Positions 25,472 to 33,340 of a DNA stretch of 59,866 nt are shown here, piece by piece. Within the stretch, counting starts at the first letter, position 1; every line of letters begins with the position of its first letter. Made by a program: the position numbers and the translations under genes. The notes beneath the pieces are model-generated. The model was not told the DNA's origin. It made no database searches and saw nothing but the letters and a program-made list of their open reading frames with translations. Source of the DNA: Lachnospiraceae bacterium. Lineage in GTDB: Bacteria; Bacillota; Clostridia; Lachnospirales; Lachnospiraceae. Location: NCBI GenBank assembly GCA_022510615.1, contig JAFLTC010000001.1:1-59866 (forward strand), given 5' to 3'.

Positions 25472-26692
25472 CTAATCCTTTTCCTTTAATTCCAGAATAT
25501 CCCGATAGTAGGATGTTTCTGTCGGAATGTTCTTTGCTGCCAGTCTGCGGGTACTCCAGCGCTTTACCAGTCGATAAATAATAGCAAATACCGGAACGGC
25601 ACAAATCATACCAAGCAGACCAAATAAGGAGCCAAAGAATAAAATGGAAAATAAAATCCAAAAGCTCTTTAACCCAATAGAATCCCCCAGGATTTTTGGT
25701 CCCAGGACATTTCCATCAAACTGCATCAAAACAATAATCAGCACAAGGAAAATAACACCTTTGACCGGACTCTCTAAAAATACTAAAAAGGCACTTGGCA
25801 CGATTCCTATGTACTGTCCAAAAAACGGGATGATATTTGTTACCCCGATAATTACACTAATCAAAATCGTATACGGGATACCCGCAATACTCATAATAAT
25901 AAAAGTAAGAATTCCTACCGCCAGGGAGTCAATAATCTTGCCACTGATAAATTTGGCAAATACCACATGGGTTTCCTTTAATACGCCTAACATTCCATTG
26001 ACACACCTAACCGGAAAAATGGAAAACATCATACGCTTTGCCTGGGCGCAGAAATTTTCTTTTCCCGCCATCAGATAAATGGAAATAATGATACCGATAA
26101 AGGTATTTACCAGACCATTTACGGCATCCATAACCCCGTCTGTCAGGGCCAGCAGCAGCTTGTTACTGTTTGGAAGCAAATCATTCGTCAGCCATTTATA
26201 TAAAGCATTGGAAAGTGTTTTGAAATATTCGGCAAACTGCGGGTTGGATTTGAATACTCTCTGTCCCCACGCCTGTATTTCCCCGTAATATCCCGGCATC
26301 TTGTAAATCAGATTTGATATACTGTTGATAATCTCCGGTACAACAAGCATAATGAGACCGAAAATAACAAGCAGGGCAAGTATCAGCACAACTGCTACCG
26401 AGCATCCTCTGGCAATCCCGTTTACTTTTTCTTTTTTCCCTTTTTTCATTATCTTTCTTATGAGAGGAATAAACAGATAACGGTCCGTCTTGTTCACTAG
26501 CGGACTAAGAAGATAGGCAATAATGAGACCGATATAAATCGGGCGCAATGCACTATTTATTGCGGAAAAAATACTTCTTACACCATCCAGATTACTAAAT
26601 AGCAGATAAATAACCAGCGCTGACGCAATGACAATAAATGCGGTCACACCCGCATACCAGTATTTTTCATATTTAGGATCTCGTAATTTCAT
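25472..26692 (-). CDS. AI-2E family (PerM-like) transporter
   Basis: 406 residues with about eight hydrophobic segments. The C-terminal family core is clear: GNVLGPKILGDSIGLKSFWILFSILFFGSLFGLLGMI, preceded by NIIPFFGQYIGIVPSAFL. The name derives from one member that exports autoinducer-2; others act as sodium/proton antiporters, so the substrate is unknown. It has its own consensus promoter (26733-26761) and lies between spoVAE and the ABC operon without an obvious functional link to either. Confidence 0.92.
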   Translation of the reverse strand: MKLRDPKYEKYWYAGVTAFIVIASALVIYLLFSNLDGVRSIFSAINSALRPIYIGLIIAYLLSPLVNKTDRYLFIPLIRKIMKKGKKEKVNGIARGCSVAVVLILALLVIFGLIMLVVPEIINSISNLIYKMPGYYGEIQAWGQRVFKSNPQFAEYFKTLSNALYKWLTNDLLPNSNKLLLALTDGVMDAVNGLVNTFIGIIISIYLMAGKENFCAQAKRMMFSIFPVRCVNGMLGVLKETHVVFAKFISGKIIDSLAVGILTFIIMSIAGIPYTILISVIIGVTNIIPFFGQYIGIVPSAFLVFLESPVKGVIFLVLIIVLMQFDGNVLGPKILGDSIGLKSFWILFSILFFGSLFGLLGMICAVPVFAIIYRLVKRWSTRRLAAKNIPTETSYYRDILELKEKD

Positions 26693-26732
26693 CGCATTTT
26701 CCTCCCTGTCAGTCCACTATATAGATACTTTA

Positions 26733-26761
26733 ATTATAGTCGCTGGCTAATGGAAAGTCAA
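26733..26761 (-). promoter_or_regulatory. Promoter of the AI-2E family gene
   Basis: Minus strand TTGACT (26756-26761), 17-bp spacer, TATAAT (26733-26738). Confidence 0.75.
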
Positions 26762-26786
26762 TGAAAAACAGGCTTTTTATAAGACC

Positions 26787-27140
26787 TTATTTCATTTTTG
26801 ATTTGAACACAAGACTCGCCAGATATCCAATGATTAAAGCCGCAGCAACACCCACTGCCGCACTCTCAAAACCGCCGTAAAAGGTGCCGATAAATCCCTG
26901 TGTATCCACCGCCTCCTTGACGCCTTTAAACAGAAGATGTCCAAAGCCCATAAGAGGTACCGTTGCTCCTGCCCTGCCCCATTCAGCAAAAGGCTCATAC
27001 AGCTTAAAAAAACTTAAGATAGCACCGGCGCATACAAGACCTACCATAATCCGTCCCGGCAGTAATTTTGTATTATCTATCACAATCTGGACAACAGCAC
27101 AAATAGCCCCGCCCACTAAAAAAGAAATCAGATAATCCAT
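26787..27140 (-). CDS. spoVAE: Stage V sporulation protein AE
   Basis: 117 residues with hydrophobic segments at about 5-20, 28-45, 60-75 and 92-110 (SFLVGGAICAVVQIVIDNTKL, AALIIGYLASLVFKSK). SpoVAE is a membrane subunit of the channel that moves calcium dipicolinate into the forespore and out during germination. It overlaps the end of spoVAD by one base. Last gene of the spoVA block; spoVAF and gerA are not seen. Confidence 0.93.
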   Translation of the reverse strand: MDYLISFLVGGAICAVVQIVIDNTKLLPGRIMVGLVCAGAILSFFKLYEPFAEWGRAGATVPLMGFGHLLFKGVKEAVDTQGFIGTFYGGFESAAVGVAAALIIGYLASLVFKSKMK

Positions 27141-28204
27141 TATTTTAACCTCCTGTCATCTCCGGCTATTGCTTCTAGCATAACTCCATGGGCAATACCC
27201 GGTATGGAATTCCCCTCATTAAAGCTTACGGTGGAAAGCAGTGCTCCCGTCGGCACAAACAGCACTCTCTTCCACTGATTTTTTTTCATTTTTTCCAGAA
27301 TATAACCACACAGAGTAATGGCGCTGCAGCCACAACCACTGCCTCCGGCATTGGTATCCTGCTCTTTATCAAAATATATTTGTGTTCCACAGTCAAAGTG
27401 CTGGGGCTCAATATCATAGCCGTAGCCCTGCAGCATATCAATCAGAATTTTTTGTCCAATGGTTCCCAAATCCCCTGTTATAATGCGGTCATAGTAATCC
27501 GGTCCCACTCCCATATCCTTAAAATTATTTAAAATACAGTCACAGGCTGCCGGAGCCATACAGGCTCCCATATTCATACTATCCTTAATGCCATAGTCCG
27601 TAATAATACCGGTAGTGACACCCGCCACCTCTACATACCCTACTTCCTTTCGCCGCCATCGTGCCTCGGAGGAGGCAAGTACCACCGCGCCGCTTCCTGT
27701 TACTGTCCATGTTGCAGAATAGGGTCTCTGGCTTCCATAGGCAAGGGGGAAACGGAATTGCTTTTCCGCACTGGCAAAATGGCTGGAAGTCAGTGCCACT
27801 ACATAATCGGCATAGCCGCCATCCACCAGCATGGAGCCAATGGCAAGGGATTCTCCCATCGTACTACAGGCACCATATACCCCAAACATCGGTATGTTAA
27901 AATTCATAATACCAAAGGAGGTGGCAATCAGCTGTCCAAGCAAATCCCCTGCCACCAGATAACGAATTTCCTTTGGCTCCAAATCCGCTTTCCTGAGTGC
28001 AATCTTTGTTGCCAGCTGTTGCATTTTGCTCTCTGCCTCTTCCCACGTCTGGGAGCCAAAAAGCGGGTCTGTTTCCACCATGTCATAATATTTTCCAAAG
28101 GCTCCGTTCCCTTCCTTTTCACCGGCTACACTTCCGGCCCCGATAATCACCGGCGGATGCTCAAACAGGACACTTCGTTTCCCTACTGCTTTCTTTTTAT
28201 CCAT
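27140..28204 (-). CDS. spoVAD: Stage V sporulation protein AD
   Basis: 354 residues. The product has a thiolase/ketosynthase-like fold (FGVYGACSTMGESLAIGSMLVDGGYAD, with a Cys in the usual nucleophile position), and SpoVAD is known to bind dipicolinic acid. Recognisable segments include PPVIIGAGSVAGEKEG, ETDPLFG and GCGCSAI. The ATG at 28204 with AAAGGA upstream gives the family N-terminus; a TTG-started extension to 28249 is unlikely. Confidence 0.95.
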   Translation of the reverse strand: MDKKKAVGKRSVLFEHPPVIIGAGSVAGEKEGNGAFGKYYDMVETDPLFGSQTWEEAESKMQQLATKIALRKADLEPKEIRYLVAGDLLGQLIATSFGIMNFNIPMFGVYGACSTMGESLAIGSMLVDGGYADYVVALTSSHFASAEKQFRFPLAYGSQRPYSATWTVTGSGAVVLASSEARWRRKEVGYVEVAGVTTGIITDYGIKDSMNMGACMAPAACDCILNNFKDMGVGPDYYDRIITGDLGTIGQKILIDMLQGYGYDIEPQHFDCGTQIYFDKEQDTNAGGSGCGCSAITLCGYILEKMKKNQWKRVLFVPTGALLSTVSFNEGNSIPGIAHGVMLEAIAGDDRRLK

Positions 28205-28238
28205 TTTTTGTTTCCTTTCTCTTTCTCTACCCGGTATT

Positions 28239-28742
28239 TTAACCGACAATACCCATTAATTTTCCAATCCAGTACAACATCCCCAGAACCCAGCTACAGA
28301 ATACTCCGTACAAAATAACCGGTCCCGCAATGGTAAATATTTTACTTCCGATTCCGAACACCTGTCCCTCTTCCTTAAATTCAATGGCCGGTGCCGCCAC
28401 GGAATTAGCAAAACCGGTTATTGGTACAAGACTCCCTGCCCCGGCAAAATTCCCCAGCTTCTGGTACAAATTCAACCCGGTAAACAAAATGCTCAGAAAA
28501 ACTAATGACACTGTATTATACAAACTTGCCGTCTCCTTATCCATTCCCGTCATCATATACAGATTAATCAAAAGCTGCCCCAGTGTACAGATGGCACCGC
28601 CTATGACAAATGCCTTGCACAAATTGAAGAGCCAGCTTTTCTTCGGCGTATTTTCCTTTACATATTCGTTATATTTTTCTTCCCGCTTCTCCGGGGAGCG
28701 CTCCCGTATTACCTCTTTGATATTTGTTTTCTGACTGCTCAT
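28239..28742 (-). CDS. spoVAC: Stage V sporulation protein AC
   Basis: 167 residues. After a charged N-terminus come several membrane segments with the family pattern AFVIGGAICTLGQLLIN, AGSLVPITGFANSVAAPAIEFK and GIGSKIFTIAGPVILYG. In B. subtilis SpoVAC forms a mechanosensitive channel in the spore inner membrane. The ATG at 28742 follows GGAGGTG. An out-of-frame ATG five bases earlier may compete slightly. Confidence 0.95.
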   Translation of the reverse strand: MSSQKTNIKEVIRERSPEKREEKYNEYVKENTPKKSWLFNLCKAFVIGGAICTLGQLLINLYMMTGMDKETASLYNTVSLVFLSILFTGLNLYQKLGNFAGAGSLVPITGFANSVAAPAIEFKEEGQVFGIGSKIFTIAGPVILYGVFCSWVLGMLYWIGKLMGIVG

Positions 28743-28767
28743 AGCATGCTCACCTCCTGATGTATTT

Positions 28768-29184
28768 TTATGAATAAAAAAACTGAAACAATGTTCCTGC
28801 CATCTTTCCAATTGCAATGGCTGTCACAATAAGGGGAAACCCTTCCTTTATCTGCGCCCGGTTTACCATAATGGGAATCACCCGGAGCATTTCTGCCAGT
28901 GCCATGGCAAGACATCCTACAAAAATTCCGGAAAACAATCCAAAGATTCCCAGCATGAGAGCGGAAAGATGTAGGGGAAGCTGGTACAAAATCCAGATAT
29001 TTCCTAGTGTCCCTCCCAAAATAATGGCATTTTCATACAAATAAATGTGTCCTGCGGTTTTCGTGCGTTCTGCCAGTCTGGGAATAATACCTAGCATGGT
29101 AATAAACGCAAATACGCCGGCTGACACAGTAAAGCCACTGCATAGTCCGATAAACCCAAGTATGATCTGCTTAATTAACATCAA
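28768..29184 (-). CDS. spoVAB: Stage V sporulation protein AB
   Basis: 138 residues, almost entirely hydrophobic, with four membrane segments and the family stretches GLCSGFTVSAGVFAFITMLGIIPRLAERT and IFVGCLAMALAEMLRVIPIMVNR. Needed with SpoVAA for dipicolinate uptake; its exact role is not defined. It overlaps the end of spoVAA by 14 bp. Confidence 0.92.
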   Translation of the reverse strand: MMLIKQIILGFIGLCSGFTVSAGVFAFITMLGIIPRLAERTKTAGHIYLYENAIILGGTLGNIWILYQLPLHLSALMLGIFGLFSGIFVGCLAMALAEMLRVIPIMVNRAQIKEGFPLIVTAIAIGKMAGTLFQFFYS

Positions 29185-29803
29185 TGGTCTTTCCCTCCCT
29201 GGATGCTGTGGCTATCATTGCCTTATTTACCTGCTCCTCATAGGCACGCATTTCCACCTGTATCGGCGTCGGGTCATTTTTTCTTTTTCTTCTCCGGAAA
29301 TGATTATAAAATACAAGAATTCCCACCGGCAGACCAAGGGCATAGCAAAATTCCAGAACGCTTCCACCGGTTTTCGCCGTTCCCATAACCATCTCGTATA
29401 CCTTGTCAAAAACCTTATGGACACTGACATCCTCGTTAAAAGTCATAATGGTAAATACCGCACCAAAGAAAATAATCAGCGCTGTCAAAATCGTTTTTGC
29501 ATATTCTGCGGTCTTTCCCTTCTCCTTTTTATCCGGCATTTCTAAATCTACAATAAAATCCTGTTCTCCCATGTTTTCAATTTGAAGATTCGGATATATT
29601 TTATGAATGCCCTCATATACCTTACCAATGGTGAACATTGTCTTCTGGCTTCCCCTTTCAGGGAGAGTATAAAAGATTTCCTTTTCCAGCTTCTGGACAA
29701 TCTTTTTATTGGTACAGTACAAAGAAGCAATATCCTGAAAGGTCAGCGTCCGCTTCTTTACCGGAATATTCTGCTCAATTTTTACATATAATATTTCTTC
29801 CAT
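29171..29803 (-). CDS. spoVAA: Stage V sporulation protein AA
   Basis: 210 residues, near the usual 206. A cytosolic N-terminal domain (EILYVKIEQNIPVKKRTLTFQDIASL, then IENMGEQDFIVDLEMP) is followed by two hydrophobic segments in the second half (TILTALIIFFGAVFTIMTF and VLEFCYALGLPVGILVF). The ATG at 29803 has AAAGGAG upstream. A longer in-frame reading to 29950 is rejected because it overlaps a better small ORF in another frame. Confidence 0.93.
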   Translation of the reverse strand: MEEILYVKIEQNIPVKKRTLTFQDIASLYCTNKKIVQKLEKEIFYTLPERGSQKTMFTIGKVYEGIHKIYPNLQIENMGEQDFIVDLEMPDKKEKGKTAEYAKTILTALIIFFGAVFTIMTFNEDVSVHKVFDKVYEMVMGTAKTGGSVLEFCYALGLPVGILVFYNHFRRRKRKNDPTPIQVEMRAYEEQVNKAMIATASREGKTIDVN

Positions 29804-29940
29804 TCGACATGCTCCTTTACCAAGGCACCCTGCCCCTTTCTCTGGGGTTGTGTGTTTCCGCTGTTTTGAAAACGGTAAAACAAAATTACAACAGCTGCTA
29901 ACAAAACAATAGCAATGGTAATCATACCGGCTTTTCTCAT
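29782..29940 (-). CDS. Small single-helix membrane protein between sigF and spoVAA
   Basis: A 52-codon ORF beginning MRKAGMITIAIVLLAAVVIL, then FYRFQNSG and a polar tail. The N-terminus reads as one membrane helix with a positive inside end. AAAGGA lies about 11 bp upstream, which is a little far. It overlaps the start of spoVAA by 22 bp, so the two could be translationally coupled. I recognise no family. Its place in the sigF transcript makes a forespore or early sporulation role plausible, but this is inference. Confidence 0.55.
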   Translation of the reverse strand: MRKAGMITIAIVLLAAVVILFYRFQNSGNTQPQRKGQGALVKEHVEWKKYYM

Positions 29941-29979
29941 TCAAAACCACATCCTTTCGGTATTACCATTGCCATTTTT

Positions 29980-30705
29980 TTATTTATTATTCATGCTACA
30001 TTTCTGTCTCATACGCCGCAGAACTTTTTTCTCCATCCGACTGACCTGAACCTGACTCATATTAAGCAGCTCTGCCACCTGGGTCTGAGTTTTATCCTCA
30101 AAATACCGCAGCGTAATCAACTGTCGTTCCTTGTCCGTCAGTTCCTGCAAAAGCTGTTTTAACAAAAGCCGATTTAACACCGTTTCACTCTCGTCCTCCT
30201 TTGCCGCAACCCGTTCTAACAGCGGTATTTCACTTCCCTCCTTGAGAAAGACCGGCTTGTAAAGAGATTCCACCTCACTTCCTGCCTCCAGCGCCATTAC
30301 GACATCTTCTTTCTTTATCTCTGTTGCGGCACTGAGTTCCTCTAAGGTTGCCTCTCTGCCAAGTTCTCCTGCCAGATGTTCTGCCGCCTGCTTTATTTTC
30401 CACCCATTTTCTTTCAGGGAGCGGCTTACTTTTACCATGCCGTCATCCCGCAGAAAACGTTTGATTTCCCCAGTAATTAACGGTACGGCATAGGTAGAAA
30501 ACTTCACCTCAAAATCCAGATTAAAATTGTCCACCGCCTTGATTAGCCCAATAGCACCAATCTGCCCTAAATCTTCTAAATCATAACCTCTTCCGGCGAA
30601 ACGTTTGACAATGCTGTAGACCAGAGCCATATTTTCCTTTATCACCTGTTCTCTTGCCAATTTATCCCCTTTTTGTGACTGCTGAATGAGTTCGATGGTT
30701 TCCAT
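29980..30705 (-). CDS. sigF: Sporulation sigma factor F
   Basis: 241 residues. Region 2 (ENMALVYSIVKRFAGRGYDLEDLGQIGAIGLIKAVDNF) contains the core-binding and -10 recognition helices. Region 3 starts near SRSLKENG, and region 4 (LITLRYFEDKTQTQVAELLNMSQVQVSRMEKKVLRRMR) binds the -35. SigF is the first forespore-specific sigma factor, held inactive by SpoIIAB until SpoIIAA releases it. It is third in the spoIIAA-spoIIAB-sigF order, 12 bp after spoIIAB. Confidence 0.97.
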   Translation of the reverse strand: METIELIQQSQKGDKLAREQVIKENMALVYSIVKRFAGRGYDLEDLGQIGAIGLIKAVDNFNLDFEVKFSTYAVPLITGEIKRFLRDDGMVKVSRSLKENGWKIKQAAEHLAGELGREATLEELSAATEIKKEDVVMALEAGSEVESLYKPVFLKEGSEIPLLERVAAKEDESETVLNRLLLKQLLQELTDKERQLITLRYFEDKTQTQVAELLNMSQVQVSRMEKKVLRRMRQKCSMNNK

Positions 30706-30717
30706 TGGCAGACTCCC

Positions 30718-31158
30718 TTACGACATATTGAGCGCACTGTAAATATTTTTCTTCATCTTGACAGTCGTTCCATTTCCCGGTTCGGATACAACCTCCAGTT
30801 CATCCATAAAGGCCTCCATAAAAGCAAATCCCATACCGGAGCGTTCCATTTCCGGCTTTGTCGTGTACAAAGGTTCCATCGCCTTTGTAATGTCAGAAAT
30901 CCCAACACCCTTGTCAATGATTTCAATCCATACCGTATTCCCTTCCAGTCGGCTATGTATTGTAATTTTCCCCTCTCCTCCTTCATAACCATGAATAATC
31001 GCATTGGTAACCGCCTCTGACACCGCTGTTTTCACATCTGCCATCTCCTCCAGAGTCGGATCCAATCTCGCGATAAAGGCAGCAATTACCGTCCGGGCCA
31101 GACTTTCATTTTCGGAACTGCTGTCAAAAACAAATGTAATTTCGCTCTGATTCATCAT
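30718..31158 (-). CDS. spoIIAB: Anti-sigma F factor and SpoIIAA kinase SpoIIAB
   Basis: 146 residues of the GHKL kinase fold: N box with AVTNAIIHGYEGG, G1 DKGVGI and G2 ERSGMGFAFMEAFMD. SpoIIAB binds SigF with ATP and phosphorylates SpoIIAA. The start overlaps the stop of spoIIAA in ATGA, which implies coupled translation and keeps partner amounts matched. Confidence 0.97.
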   Translation of the reverse strand: MMNQSEITFVFDSSSENESLARTVIAAFIARLDPTLEEMADVKTAVSEAVTNAIIHGYEGGEGKITIHSRLEGNTVWIEIIDKGVGISDITKAMEPLYTTKPEMERSGMGFAFMEAFMDELEVVSEPGNGTTVKMKKNIYSALNMS

Positions 31159-31484
31159 ATTTTCTCTGTCCTTTCCTCGTATTTTGGAATGATTCGGTAT
31201 AATCCGGACATGGTAAAAATCCGGTCCACTCCTTCTCCGATTCCCGTTACATAGGTTTTTCCTCCCAGATAACTCATCTTACGATACCTTCCCATTACCA
31301 TACCGATGCCGGAACTATCCATAAAGGTCATGCCGGTAAAATCAAATATCAAAGTCTTTACATTTCCCTTTTCAATCTGAACATCCACTGTCCGGCTTAC
31401 CTGCATCGCCATGTGGTGGTCCAGTTCCTCGCTGATGTGTAAAATAAGTTCGGAGCCTTCACGCTCCATGGAAAATTTCTCCAC
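31155..31484 (-). CDS. spoIIAA: Anti-anti-sigma F factor SpoIIAA
   Basis: 109 residues, a STAS-domain protein with the phosphorylatable serine in MDSSGIG (S57-S58; Ser58 is the site in B. subtilis). The dephosphorylated form displaces SigF from SpoIIAB. The start is GTG with GAGGAGG upstream. No convincing SigH or SigA promoter could be read in the short gap before it, and a terminator for the previous gene occupies most of that gap. Confidence 0.96.
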   Translation of the reverse strand: MEKFSMEREGSELILHISEELDHHMAMQVSRTVDVQIEKGNVKTLIFDFTGMTFMDSSGIGMVMGRYRKMSYLGGKTYVTGIGEGVDRIFTMSGLYRIIPKYEERTEKI

Positions 31485-31524
31485 TTTTTGTTCCTCCTCG
31501 TCTTTTTTAATCCACTAAAATAAA

Positions 31525-31565
31525 AAAGACCTACAGAAAAGTTTGTATCTCTTCTGTAGGTCTTT
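31525..31565 (-). terminator. Terminator of the TPR protein gene
   Basis: A perfect 14-bp stem (31525-31538 with 31552-31565), read on the minus strand and followed by TTTTTTATTTTA, lying 16 bp after the TPR gene and about 40 bp before spoIIAA. Confidence 0.9.
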
Positions 31566-31580
31566 ACATATTTCTAATTC

Positions 31581-32960
31581 TTATTGTGTACCATCTACCT
31601 GTGCCAGATAAGTTTCCGCCTGGGTGGCAAAGGAAGTCGTATCATCTGTCTCTATCACTTTTTCATACCACGTTTTTGCCTTTGAATTTTTATTTTGCCG
31701 CTGGTAGCAACGGCCCATATAAAACATAGCCTCCTGATTACCCTCATCCACAGATAATACCTTCTTAAAGGTTTTAATCGCTTCATCATAGGAGGTGTTC
31801 ATCTGACTGATACCCTGTGACACAAGGGCAGCAATCTGAGAATCGGAAATGCTTCCTATCGTGGTGTAAAGATCCTTCGCCACTTTCGTGTCAAAGTCTG
31901 ATTTTTTACAGTCAGCTACTGCTATCGCTGCATTAATTTTATCCCCAGCGGTATAATAGGACAACCCCTTTATCAGCTTTTCATAACTTGATACCTTTTC
32001 CAGTGCCTCTGTATCACCATCCACAATCTGCTTTTGCAGAGAATCAACTTCCTCTTGCAGGTTTTCCTTTTCCTTTTTCAACGTGGAAATCTGAGAGGCC
32101 TGTACTGACAGCTGGCTATTTGTATCGGCAATCTGGCTTCCGCTATCCGCACTGCCTTTTTGCAGAGTCGGACGAATCAGAACAAAGCAGACCGCAATGC
32201 CTATAATTACTCCGATAATAATCTGAACCACCGGCATCAGGGATCTCTTTTCTTCCTTGTAATGTCCTACCGGTGTCACATTGGCAAGCGTGTCTTTTTT
32301 CTGAGCTTTTCTTGAAGCACTGGAATTTTTCCCCTGACCTACTGCCGCCCGGTCCCCTATCTCCTGCATATACCTCAGTGTTGTTGTATTATTAAAATCA
32401 ATCCGTCTCGCCCGATTCAGACATTTTGCCGCCTTCTGGAAATCCTCTGTATAAATATAGAGCAATGCCAGTAGCTGCTGTGCCCTCACAAAATGAGGAT
32501 TTAAACTTACTACCTTTTTTAACTGGATAATCGCCAAATCTTCATTACCGGCTTTCGCGGCCGTGAGTGCCGAATTGTATTTCTTAATGGTCTGATTTGT
32601 GGCATCCAGTGCCGTCTGGTTTTTCTGTACCGTATTGATATAATAATCCGCCGCATTTTCCTCCGGCTGCAAATACTTACTCAGTACCCATTCGCTGAGG
32701 GCGGCAACCGTCTCTCCCATTTCATAATATATTAAGCCTAATAAATTTCTGGCATCGGTATTTCGCTTATCAAACTGAAGACTCTTTTTTAACGTATCAA
32801 TCGCTCCGGATAAATCTCTTACTCTTGCTTTTTCAAGACCTATGTTATAATAGGCATTGGAAATTCGTCTTACATAATGAACCACTGACAGGTCTTGTCC
32901 ACAGAAATTGCACCGTACCGCGCCTATATTGATATTGGCATCACATCTAGGACATCTCAT
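31581..32960 (-). CDS. Zinc-ribbon and TPR membrane protein
   Basis: 459 residues. An N-terminal zinc ribbon (MRCPRCDANINIGAVRCNFCG) is followed by TPR repeats (about 30-80 and 130-205). Next are a membrane helix (VVQIIIGVIIGIAVCFVLI, about 245-263) and a coiled coil (STLKKEKENLQEEVDSLQKQI). More TPR repeats close the protein (AIKTFKKVLSVDEGNQEAMFYMGRCYQRQ). So two TPR scaffolds face opposite sides of the membrane. It probably gathers protein partners; none is identifiable. It is 18 bp downstream of a 47-codon gene and ends at a strong terminator just before the spoIIA block. Confidence 0.85.
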   Translation of the reverse strand: MRCPRCDANINIGAVRCNFCGQDLSVVHYVRRISNAYYNIGLEKARVRDLSGAIDTLKKSLQFDKRNTDARNLLGLIYYEMGETVAALSEWVLSKYLQPEENAADYYINTVQKNQTALDATNQTIKKYNSALTAAKAGNEDLAIIQLKKVVSLNPHFVRAQQLLALLYIYTEDFQKAAKCLNRARRIDFNNTTTLRYMQEIGDRAAVGQGKNSSASRKAQKKDTLANVTPVGHYKEEKRSLMPVVQIIIGVIIGIAVCFVLIRPTLQKGSADSGSQIADTNSQLSVQASQISTLKKEKENLQEEVDSLQKQIVDGDTEALEKVSSYEKLIKGLSYYTAGDKINAAIAVADCKKSDFDTKVAKDLYTTIGSISDSQIAALVSQGISQMNTSYDEAIKTFKKVLSVDEGNQEAMFYMGRCYQRQNKNSKAKTWYEKVIETDDTTSFATQAETYLAQVDGTQ

Positions 32961-32978
32961 CGTCTAAAATCCCTCCTA

Positions 32979-33122
32979 TTATAATGTGCCTTTTACATCC
33001 TGTATCAGTTCCTTTACAATATCTGTCACATCTGTCAGATTATTATTATACACAACATCTTCTACTTTTTCTACGTCTACACTGGGCTGGAATTTTTCCA
33101 GCTCCTCATCAAAATTCAGCAT
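32979..33122 (-). CDS. Small acidic protein upstream of the TPR gene
   Basis: A 47-codon ORF, MLNFDEELEKFQPSVDVEKV and on to LIQDVKGTL, with GGAGGG about 10 bp before the ATG. It is acidic, with likely helices at both ends (ELEKF and DIVKELIQDVK). The spacing to the TPR gene (18 bp) and the stop followed directly by the next RBS argue for one operon. No family recognised. Confidence 0.6.
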   Translation of the reverse strand: MLNFDEELEKFQPSVDVEKVEDVVYNNNLTDVTDIVKELIQDVKGTL

Positions 33123-33283
33123 AATATCGCTCCCTCCGTTCTCTTCTTCCCTCTGACGGGCACTATCCGCACATATTCTTTTGTCTTTACACTCTTTTCC
33201 TGTATATACAATAATACTCAGTTTCCCCTAAAAAAGCAAGTAGGAAATATCGGAAAGATTCGACAGAGCTTAGAAAAGATAAA

Positions 33284-33308
33284 CACCTGCATCACAAAGA
33301 TGCAGGTG
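33284..33308 (-). terminator. Terminator of feoB
   Basis: Stem CACCTGCATC (33284-33293) / GATGCAGGTG (33299-33308), 5-base loop; minus-strand reading continues TTTATCTTTTC. Confidence 0.8.
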
Positions 33309-33340
33309 CTTTCCAAAATGGCTATTCATGTTCAATATAT

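Noticed and set aside
29804-29950. 49-residue N-terminal extension of SpoVAA
   Set aside because: Residues are Cys- and His-rich and unlike the family; the ATG at 29803 has its own RBS, and another frame encodes a better membrane ORF.
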